From contig JAHFBY010000153.1 in NCBI GenBank assembly GCA_023249835.1, positions 1 through 5,529 of the forward strand: a stretch of 5,529 nt of DNA. Reading direction: 5' to 3'. Position 1 is the first letter of the stretch. Each line of letters starts with the position of its first letter. Origin of the DNA: Elusimicrobiota bacterium. GTDB lineage: Bacteria; Elusimicrobiota; Elusimicrobia; 2-02-FULL-39-32. Of this stretch, positions 1 through 5,529 are shown piece after piece. The notes under the pieces were generated by a model. It did not search any database and was not told the DNA's origin. It was given only the letters and a program-made list of their open reading frames with translations. The position numbers were made by a program, and so were the translations under genes.

Positions 1-19
1 TAAATATCCGGTTACGCAT
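1..19 (-). CDS. Start of an unidentified gene, cut by the window edge
   Basis: Only six codons are visible, reading M-R-N-R-I-F before the sequence ends. The start is supported by context rather than by the protein. An AAGGAGG Shine-Dalgarno (GGAGG at 26-30) sits 6 nt before the ATG, and a sigma70-type promoter lies a further 30-60 bp upstream, beyond the terminator of the preceding operon. It therefore looks like the first gene of a new transcription unit on the same strand. A basic then hydrophobic beginning would fit a signal peptide or membrane protein, but six residues are far too few to say. No function is assigned. Confidence 0.6.
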
Positions 20-25
20 TAATTC

Positions 26-32
26 CCTCCTT
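26..32 (-). promoter_or_regulatory. Shine-Dalgarno site of the downstream partial gene
   Basis: AAGGAGG on the minus strand, with 6 nt (GAATTA) between it and the ATG at 17-19. It is a near-perfect anti-16S complement at good spacing. It is the main reason for believing a gene starts here although only six codons are visible. Confidence 0.75.
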
Positions 33-56
33 AAATAAATAAAGGCCCTGAATAAT

Positions 57-85
57 ACTTTAGTCTAGGAACAGGACTTCGTCAA
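57..85 (-). promoter_or_regulatory. Sigma70-like promoter for the partial gene at 1-19
   Basis: On the minus strand TTGACG (80-85, five of six matches to TTGACA) is followed by exactly 17 bp and then TAAAGT (57-62, four of six matches to TATAAT). A start site near position 50 would give a short AT-rich leader of about 30 nt that carries the AAGGAGG site. The element lies just after the terminator at 115-152, which is where a new transcription unit would be expected to begin. The weak -10 is the main doubt. The spacer contains AGTC...GACT four-base arms, too short to call an operator. Confidence 0.6.
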
Positions 86-114
86 GTGGCAAAAATATGT
101 GCTTTTAGACCTAT

Positions 115-152
115 AAAAAGCGGGTCAAAATTTTTATTCTTGACCCGCTTTT
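115..152 (-). terminator. Rho-independent terminator of the ahcY operon
   Basis: A perfect 13-bp inverted repeat: left arm 116-128 (AAAAGCGGGTCAA) and right arm 140-152 (TTGACCCGCTTTT), with an 11-nt loop. Read on the minus strand the GC-rich stem ends in a run of five T (119 to 115) followed by ATA, the classic intrinsic terminator layout, about 50 nt beyond the ahcY stop. On the plus strand the stem is followed by only four T and then C, so it could also stop plus-strand transcription weakly, but no plus-strand gene precedes it. Confidence 0.87.
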
Positions 153-157
153 CTAAA

Positions 158-193
158 CTCCCCCTGCCCCCCTCTTTAAAAAAAGAGGGGGAG
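158..193. repeat. C-run/G-run palindrome with two possible left arms, REP-like
   Basis: On the plus strand CCCCCTCTTT (168-177), AAAA (178-181) and AAAGAGGGGG (182-191) form a perfect 10-bp stem. A second left arm, CTCCCCC (158-164), can also pair perfectly with GGGGGAG (187-193), so the right arm has two competing partners. Neither strand shows a T-run after the stem, so it is not a standard terminator. Its form, two C-runs followed by one G-run in an intergenic gap, resembles dispersed palindromic repeats known from many bacterial genomes. Only one copy is in this window, so the repeat status is inference. It lies between the ahcY stop and the terminator. Confidence 0.5.
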
Positions 194-202
194 ATAGCCA
201 TA

Positions 203-1489
<1,287 letters not shown>

Positions 1490-1491
1490 CT

Positions 1492-1520
1492 ATTATAATC
1501 ATCTGCCCGTAAGGGAACAT
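1492..1520 (-). promoter_or_regulatory. Possible internal promoter for ahcY
   Basis: A perfect -10 hexamer TATAAT (1492-1497, minus strand) lies 32 bp upstream of the ahcY start, in the longest gap between complete genes. At 17-bp spacing the -35 position (1515-1520) reads ATGTTC, which matches TTGACA poorly. A good -35-like TTGGCA occurs at 1533-1538, but 35 bp away, too far to pair with this -10. TG is present upstream of the hexamer but one base off the extended -10 position. Either it is a weak or activator-dependent promoter, or the AT-rich match is chance. The inverted repeat at 1511-1533 overlaps the -35 position. Confidence 0.35.
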
Positions 1521-1533
1521 TGCATGTGCCCTT
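1511..1533 (-). repeat. 23-bp near-perfect inverted repeat between metK and ahcY
   Basis: On the minus strand AAGGGCACAT (1524-1533), GCA (1521-1523) and ATGTTCCCTT (1511-1520) form two 10-base arms pairing at nine of ten positions, with one C:T mismatch. As RNA it would be a hairpin with a 3-nt loop starting 5 nt after the metK stop. As DNA the two half-sites are spaced like a dimer operator and overlap the -35 position of the possible ahcY promoter. No T-run follows, so it is not an intrinsic terminator. Its function is unknown. Confidence 0.55.
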
Positions 1534-1538
1534 GCCAA

Positions 1539-2714
1539 TTAACCCTTGACTTCAGCGGCTTTTTTGAGCGCAGCCGCCTTGTCGGTTTTTTCCCAAGTGA
1601 ATTCAGGCTCATTGCGTCCAAAATGGCCGTAAGCCGCTGTTTTGCGAAATATGGGACGGCGCAGTTTCAAGGTGTCGATAATGCCTTTAGGCGTGAGCGG
1701 GAAAATCTCGCGCACAATTTTGGTTAGGTATTCAGAAGGGATCACGCTCGTGCCATGGGTGTCCACCAGCACGCTCACAGGGTCAACCACTCCGATGGCG
1801 TAGGCAAGCTGTACCGTACATTTTTTTGCGACTTTAGAGGCGACCACGTTTTTGGCAATATAACGCGCCATGTAACAAGCGGAACGGTCCACTTTCGTGG
1901 GATCTTTGCCTGAGAACGCGCCGCCGCCGTGGGCTGCCCAACCGCCGTAAGTGTCCACGATAATTTTTCGTCCCGTAACGCCGGTGTCGGACTGAGGTCC
2001 GCCGATCACAAATTTGCCGGTAGGATTAATAAAGTATTTTGTATTTTTGTCCAACATGTTTTTGGGAAGCACTGGAGCAATGATCGCTTTAATCATTTTC
2101 TCCCGGGCCGCTTCCGTAATTTTCTTGCCGGTTTTATCCAAAATATCGGTAGTGTGTTGACTGCTGATAACCACGGTGTCGATGCGCACGGGCCGATCGT
2201 TATCGTACTCAATAGTTACTTGCGATTTGCCGTCGGGTCCTAAGAAAGGAAGTATGTTTTTCTTGCGCACTTCAGCTAAACGAATAGCGAGTTTATGGGC
2301 GAACGAAATGGGCATGGGCATCAACTCTTCGGTTTCGTCGCAAGCATAACCAATCATGAGTCCCTGATCTCCAGCTCCGCCTACGTCCACCCCTTGCGAA
2401 ATGTCGGGCGACTGCCGGCCAATGGCGTTTAAAATACCGCAAGTTTCATAGTTGAACCCGTACTTGGAGTGAGTGTACCCAATATCTTTTATCAATGAGC
2501 GCACTAAGTCCGGCACTTCCACATAACCCTTGGTGGTGATTTCTCCACCCACGATCACGAGTCCAACGGTAATAAAGGATTCGCACGCGACCCTGCCCGT
2601 AGGGTCCTGTTTCAACACCTCGTCTAAAACTGCATCTGAAATCTGATCGCAAACTTTATCCGGATGGCCTTCCGTAACCGACTCTGATGTAAAAAAATAT
2701 CTACCTTGACTCAT
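1539..2714 (-). CDS. metK: S-adenosylmethionine synthetase (methionine adenosyltransferase)
   Basis: This cytosolic enzyme makes S-adenosylmethionine from methionine and ATP, releasing phosphate and pyrophosphate; it is normally a tetramer needing Mg2+ and K+. At 391 residues it is full length. Signatures in order: [13 protein letters not shown] (8-20, with catalytic-type His17), VACE (42-45), the hexapeptide region [12 protein letters not shown] (113-124) and the phosphate-binding GGGAFSGKD (263-271) followed by PTKVDRSA. The end, AAYGHFGR then FTWEKTDKA, is also typical. The loop before GAGDQG is shorter than in E. coli, a normal variant. A strong AGGAGG site (2720-2725) lies 5 nt before the ATG. 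The gene starts 19 bp after the upstream nucleotidyltransferase, whose stop is doubled in frame (TAA-TGA), so it is probably co-transcribed with it. It precedes ahcY, its partner in the SAM cycle. No SAM riboswitch can fit in the 19-bp leader. Confidence 0.98.
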   Translation of the reverse strand: MSQGRYFFTSESVTEGHPDKVCDQISDAVLDEVLKQDPTGRVACESFITVGLVIVGGEITTKGYVEVPDLVRSLIKDIGYTHSKYGFNYETCGILNAIGRQSPDISQGVDVGGAGDQGLMIGYACDETEELMPMPISFAHKLAIRLAEVRKKNILPFLGPDGKSQVTIEYDNDRPVRIDTVVISSQHTTDILDKTGKKITEAAREKMIKAIIAPVLPKNMLDKNTKYFINPTGKFVIGGPQSDTGVTGRKIIVDTYGGWAAHGGGAFSGKDPTKVDRSACYMARYIAKNVVASKVAKKCTVQLAYAIGVVDPVSVLVDTHGTSVIPSEYLTKIVREIFPLTPKGIIDTLKLRRPIFRKTAAYGHFGRNEPEFTWEKTDKAAALKKAAEVKG

Positions 2715-2719
2715 TCCTT

Positions 2720-2725
2720 CCTCCT
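2720..2725 (-). promoter_or_regulatory. Shine-Dalgarno site of metK
   Basis: AGGAGG, 5 nt before the metK ATG, is the strongest ribosome site in the window and fixes the start at 2714. It occupies most of the 19-bp gap after the upstream gene. It also lies within a seven-codon mini-ORF (MNKRRKE, 2711-2734) that begins in TAATG over the upstream stop and ends in TGA over the metK start. Confidence 0.88.
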
Positions 2726-2733
2726 TTTGTTCA

Positions 2734-3753
2734 TTAACTTATACAACTTAAATCTACGATCGAAGCGTCGCAGGCGGCAACGGGTTGACCGAGCGGCGAC
2801 TTTGCGGCTAAAACGGTATTTTCTAAACGGAATTCACAAGGGAGAGTGGAACCTTCCCACAGGATGGAATTAGATAGAATTGAGCGCGCTAAAACTCTAG
2901 AACCGTTGCCAATGACCGAATACGGCCCTATTGTAGCATTTTTTTCAATAACACAATCGTTCCCAATAAAACAAGGCGCTATGACTTTAACGGAAGAGTG
3001 AACCTTGCTACGCTCGCCTTTCCACACCCGACTTTTCATTTTATCCATTGCGACTCGATTGGCCCTGCGATACTCTGCAATATTTCCTATATCCGTCCAA
3101 AAATCTTTAAACTCGTAACCAAAAACCCGTTTTTTCTTTTGCAGTAGTTCCGGCCACACTTGTTTGCCGAAATCATAGAACCTTCGGGCAGGAATGTGGC
3201 CAAATATTTCCTTATTAAAGACATAAATACCGGTGTTAACCAAGCAGGAATAAACGTCGCTCCATGAGGGTTTTTCAATAAACCTACGAACCCTTCCGTC
3301 TTTGTTTAAAAGTGTGACCCCATATTCAAACCGGCTGTCCGCGCTTTGCAAGGCGATCGTGCCCAAAGATTTCTTCTGGCGATGAAAGTCAATGAGTTGA
3401 GCAAAATTAATGTCCGTTAACCCGTCGCCGCTGGTGACCAGAAATTCCGAATCCGGATCTTTGCGGATAAGCGATTCCACGTTTTTAACTCCACCGGCGG
3501 TCCCCAGCATCTTCTTCTCTATGGAGTAATGAATCTTCATCCCCATTTTAGAACCGTCTTGAAAGTAATCGATGATAGGACGGGGCTTATAGCTTAAATT
3601 AATCACCGCTTCTCTGATACCGTACTTTTTAAGGTTAAGCAGCGTGTACTCTAAAACCGGGCGGTTCAAAATGGGCATCATGGGTTTAGGAAGGACGTAG
3701 GTCAACGGGCGCAACCGCGTCCCTTCCCCGGCGCACATCACCATGGCGATCAT
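2734..3753 (-). CDS. NDP-sugar pyrophosphorylase (sugar-1-phosphate nucleotidyltransferase) with C-terminal beta-helix
   Basis: The family couples a hexose-1-phosphate to an NTP to give NDP-sugar and pyrophosphate. Of 339 residues, about 1-235 are the nucleotidyltransferase domain: [11 protein letters not shown] (8-18), LPKP (21-24), GTAGG (84-88), SGD with metal-type Asp110, EKP (160-162), NTG (173-175) and WTDIG with second metal-type Asp221. About 248-320 is a short left-handed beta-helix with IGNDCVI, IGPYSVI and [10 protein letters not shown] repeats. The closest likeness is to mannose-1-phosphate guanylyltransferase and glucose-1-phosphate nucleotidyltransferase types; base and sugar specificity cannot be read from the sequence. 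The start aligns with the family N-terminus, but the ribosome site is weak (GAAAG), so translation may be coupled to the mutase gene 25 bp upstream. It is downstream of that mutase, which would supply hexose-1-phosphate, and 19 bp before metK. Confidence 0.9.
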   Translation of the reverse strand: MIAMVMCAGEGTRLRPLTYVLPKPMMPILNRPVLEYTLLNLKKYGIREAVINLSYKPRPIIDYFQDGSKMGMKIHYSIEKKMLGTAGGVKNVESLIRKDPDSEFLVTSGDGLTDINFAQLIDFHRQKKSLGTIALQSADSRFEYGVTLLNKDGRVRRFIEKPSWSDVYSCLVNTGIYVFNKEIFGHIPARRFYDFGKQVWPELLQKKKRVFGYEFKDFWTDIGNIAEYRRANRVAMDKMKSRVWKGERSKVHSSVKVIAPCFIGNDCVIEKNATIGPYSVIGNGSRVLARSILSNSILWEGSTLPCEFRLENTVLAAKSPLGQPVAACDASIVDLSCIS

Positions 3754-3778
3754 AATTTTGCTTTCATACAGATGTTCA

Positions 3779-5242
3779 TCATTGCGCTTTAATCAAAACA
3801 TCATAAAGAATTTTGGAGAGGTTCGCAAGCGATTTTTTTGACAACTCCACCTTTGGGAACTCCGCGTAGGTGCGCAACACCGGCTCAGTGCCGCTAGGCC
3901 GGATTAAAAACCAAGAGTCGTCTTCCAGCACGATCTTTAAACCGTCTGAACTGCGCATCTCTTTAACCTTGCGGCCCAACCATTCCGTTGGAAAACGGCC
4001 CTGAATCTCTTTAACGAACTCAGCCTTATCCCGGATCGGGGCTTTGAGCGCGATATCCTTGCGCAAATAACAGGAAGTTCCAAACCGATCCTCCAATTCA
4101 TCGATCAGCCGGGAAACGGGTTTGCCGGTACGCAAGCTCATTTCCATAAACAGCAGGCCAGAAAACAAACCGTCGCGTTCAGGCAACATAACGTTTTTTG
4201 ATCCGGGCTCATTGCCAAAGGCATAGCCGCCGGACTCTTCGCCTCCGATCAACACCCTTTCCGTCAACAGTTTTTCAGCCACGTACTTAAATCCCACGGA
4301 AACCTCTTCAAACTCGCAACCGTAGGCTTTGGCGATGCGCTGCGACAGGTAACCCAAGGAAACGGCCTGCACCACTTTTCCCCGTTTTCCCCGGTGCTCC
4401 AGAAAGTACCAGAACAAAAGAGCAAATACCTGCTGCGGGGTCAAGTACCGTCCTTTATCGTCAATCACGCCCAAACGGTCGCCGTCGCCGTCCAAAGCAA
4501 AGCCTACGTTGGCCTTCTGCTTTTTAACCGCTGCCTTTAACTCGGTTAAATATTCTTCAATCGGCTCGGGCTGGCTGTTCCCGAAGGTCGGATCGCGCTG
4601 CGCGTGCAAAAGTTCCAGTTTAGAGTTCGGGCTAACCGTACGAAAAAACTCCTGAACGGCAAAAACCGAGGGACCGTAGAGCGCGTCAAACACAACTTTT
4701 TGTTTTGATTTTTTAAATAACCCTGGGTCCAAATGCCCTTTCAAATAGGACATGTAGGCGGGCATGAAGTTAGGCGCTTTTTTAACCTCCAGCTTAGGCC
4801 AAGTGAAACCGCTTTCCATCTCCGAGGTTTGGTCGATGTGGGTTTCAATCTCTTTGACCGTGGTGGTGGAGATAGAGCCGCCGAAAGAGCCTTTGACCTT
4901 AAAACCTAAATATTCCGGCGGGTTGTGCGACGCCGTGATCATCACGCCAAAGGGCGCTTTCATCTTCCAAGTGATGAAAGAGAGCAGAGGAGAAGTAACG
5001 GGAGAAGGGACCAGCAGCGGATTAAATCCAAAACCGGAAAGTATGACCGCTGTTTCATGCGCGTACTTATCAGCTAAAAACCGATGGTCGTAACCAACCA
5101 CCACTTGCATTTTAGGCGGCACTTTGTTTTGAAAGGTTAAAGCGAGCGCGCGCGCCACTCTGTGCAGGTTCTCCGAGGTGAACTCCCGCCCAAGGATGCC
5201 GCGCCACCCGTCTGTGCCAAAATGCACGTTTGCGTTTTTCAT
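3779..5242 (-). CDS. Phosphoglucomutase/phosphomannomutase (alpha-D-phosphohexomutase)
   Basis: It interconverts hexose-6-phosphate and hexose-1-phosphate through a phosphoserine, feeding NDP-sugar synthesis in the cytosol. From the preferred start it has 487 residues, with the four domains of the superfamily. Landmarks: FGTDGWRG (8-15), catalytic TASHNP with Ser105, the metal loop D251-G-D253-G-D255-R, the sugar-binding loop GEESG (334-338) and the C-terminal phosphate loop RPSGTEP (448-454). All four active-site elements are intact. GEESG does not cleanly separate glucose, mannose and glucosamine substrates, so no gene symbol is given. An in-frame ATG at 5246-5248 would add Met-Asn, but AAGGA (5249-5253) abuts that codon and stands 6 nt from the ATG at 5240-5242, which I therefore prefer. 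It lies between two sugar-nucleotide pyrophosphorylase genes and is very probably in one operon with both. Confidence 0.95.
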   Translation of the reverse strand: MKNANVHFGTDGWRGILGREFTSENLHRVARALALTFQNKVPPKMQVVVGYDHRFLADKYAHETAVILSGFGFNPLLVPSPVTSPLLSFITWKMKAPFGVMITASHNPPEYLGFKVKGSFGGSISTTTVKEIETHIDQTSEMESGFTWPKLEVKKAPNFMPAYMSYLKGHLDPGLFKKSKQKVVFDALYGPSVFAVQEFFRTVSPNSKLELLHAQRDPTFGNSQPEPIEEYLTELKAAVKKQKANVGFALDGDGDRLGVIDDKGRYLTPQQVFALLFWYFLEHRGKRGKVVQAVSLGYLSQRIAKAYGCEFEEVSVGFKYVAEKLLTERVLIGGEESGGYAFGNEPGSKNVMLPERDGLFSGLLFMEMSLRTGKPVSRLIDELEDRFGTSCYLRKDIALKAPIRDKAEFVKEIQGRFPTEWLGRKVKEMRSSDGLKIVLEDDSWFLIRPSGTEPVLRTYAEFPKVELSKKSLANLSKILYDVLIKAQ

Positions 5243-5248
5243 GTTCAT

Positions 5249-5253
5249 TCCTT
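5249..5253 (-). promoter_or_regulatory. Shine-Dalgarno site that decides the mutase start
   Basis: AAGGA on the minus strand ends directly against the ATG at 5246-5248, leaving no spacer, and is 6 nt from the next in-frame ATG at 5240-5242. Standard spacing favours the second ATG and a protein two residues shorter. No other purine-rich site lies close upstream; the preceding gene stops at 5255. Confidence 0.65.
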
Positions 5254-5254
5254 T

Positions 5255-5529
5255 TTATAGCCGGGAAAACGGCGTCACCACGCTTCCGTCTCCTAGGCAG
5301 CTTGAGTTTAAAACCACGGCGTTGTTCCCGATACGGGACTTCCTACCGATGATGCTGCCCGTAAGGACAGCACCATCGCCAACCTCCACCCCTTCATGCA
5401 GGATAGAGTTTTGAATTTCAACGTCTTTGCCGATGCGCGATCCCTCGCCGATGACCACGTCCGGGGATATCTGGGCGGTAGGGTGGACTTTTACGCCTCG
5501 GGCAAAGGCCCCGACGCTTTTCAAATCTG
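5255..5529 (-). CDS. C-terminal beta-helix of a sugar-nucleotide pyrophosphorylase-like protein (5' end outside window)
   Basis: About 90 residues are visible, running in frame from the window edge to TAA at 5255-5257. They form left-handed beta-helix hexapeptide repeats such as VVIGEGSRIG, VEVGDGAVL, SIIGRKSRIG and CLGDGSVV, ending VVTPFSRL. NSILHEGVEVGDGAVLTGS closely resembles the C-terminal domain of mannose-1-phosphate guanylyltransferase-like proteins, so a nucleotidyltransferase domain probably lies upstream. A TTG at 5522-5524 could serve as a start, but it lacks a usual ribosome site, an Asp codon continues the frame before it, and the beta-helix would be isolated, so I read this as a truncated view of a longer gene. 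A hexapeptide acyltransferase tail is the main alternative. The mutase follows within 12 bp, an arrangement recalling fused guanylyltransferase/phosphomannomutase proteins. Confidence 0.75.
   Translation of the reverse strand, partial: DLKSVGAFARGVKVHPTAQISPDVVIGEGSRIGKDVEIQNSILHEGVEVGDGAVLTGSIIGRKSRIGNNAVVLNSSCLGDGSVVTPFSRL

Noticed and set aside
63..79. AGTC...GACT arms inside the promoter spacer as an operator
   Set aside because: Only four bases pair at each end, which is expected by chance in such a stretch.
158..193. C-run/G-run palindrome as a second intrinsic terminator
   Set aside because: No T-run follows the stem on either strand; the T-rich stretch is in the loop. The stem at 115-152 is the credible terminator.
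1929..2652. Open frames within metK: plus strand 1929-2243 and minus strand 2446-2652
   Set aside because: metK is intact and unmistakable throughout. These are alternative-frame shadows with no recognisable domain or ribosome site.
4764..5414. Plus-strand frames 4764-5093 and 5178-5414
   Set aside because: They lie opposite the phosphohexomutase and the beta-helix gene. No promoter, ribosome site or known protein features are evident.
5255..5524. A complete 89-residue stand-alone beta-helix protein starting at TTG
   Set aside because: The frame stays open to the window edge upstream of the TTG, there is no suitable ribosome site in the few visible bases, and the repeats match a C-terminal domain of larger enzymes.

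Overview
The window reads as ordinary bacterial chromosome. It is gene-dense, with five recognisable genes all on the minus strand, short intergenic gaps, clear Shine-Dalgarno sequences and a rho-independent terminator. Read in transcription order (from position 5529 down to 1) it holds: the C-terminal end of a sugar-nucleotide pyrophosphorylase-like protein (left-handed beta-helix only, cut by the window edge); a phosphoglucomutase/phosphomannomutase; a second, complete NDP-sugar pyrophosphorylase; metK (S-adenosylmethionine synthetase); ahcY (adenosylhomocysteinase, short form); a dispersed-repeat-like palindrome; a strong terminator; and a promoter plus ribosome binding site driving a gene of which only the first six codons are visible. 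I see no plus-strand genes, tRNA or rRNA, CRISPR array, insertion sequence or phage gene.

The first three genes form a sugar-activation module. The mutase converts a hexose-6-phosphate to the 1-phosphate, and nucleotidyltransferases turn hexose-1-phosphate into NDP-hexose for cell-surface polysaccharide, glycan or storage polymer. The order NTase/beta-helix followed by mutase matches the domain order of known fused mannose-1-phosphate guanylyltransferase/phosphomannomutase proteins, so this may be the unfused equivalent. The next two genes form a SAM-cycle module: MetK makes SAM, and AhcY removes the S-adenosylhomocysteine left by methyl transfer. Gaps of about 6-12, 25, 19 and 79 bp on one strand suggest a single transcript ending at the terminator at 115-152. 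A perfect -10 hexamer in the 79-bp gap may give ahcY extra transcription.

The taxon cannot be fixed from this sequence. Intermediate GC, enzymes of mixed affinity, the short AhcY and the palindrome would fit an uncultivated or deep-branching bacterial lineage, but that is a guess. The enzymes are housekeeping types and I do not see an undescribed multi-gene system. The less ordinary signals are at gene junctions. All four ATGAAC hexamers found on the minus strand sit at gene starts. At two junctions a 7-10 codon mini-ORF bridges the upstream stop and the downstream start. A 23-bp near-perfect inverted repeat lies between metK and ahcY, and a palindrome with two alternative left arms follows ahcY.
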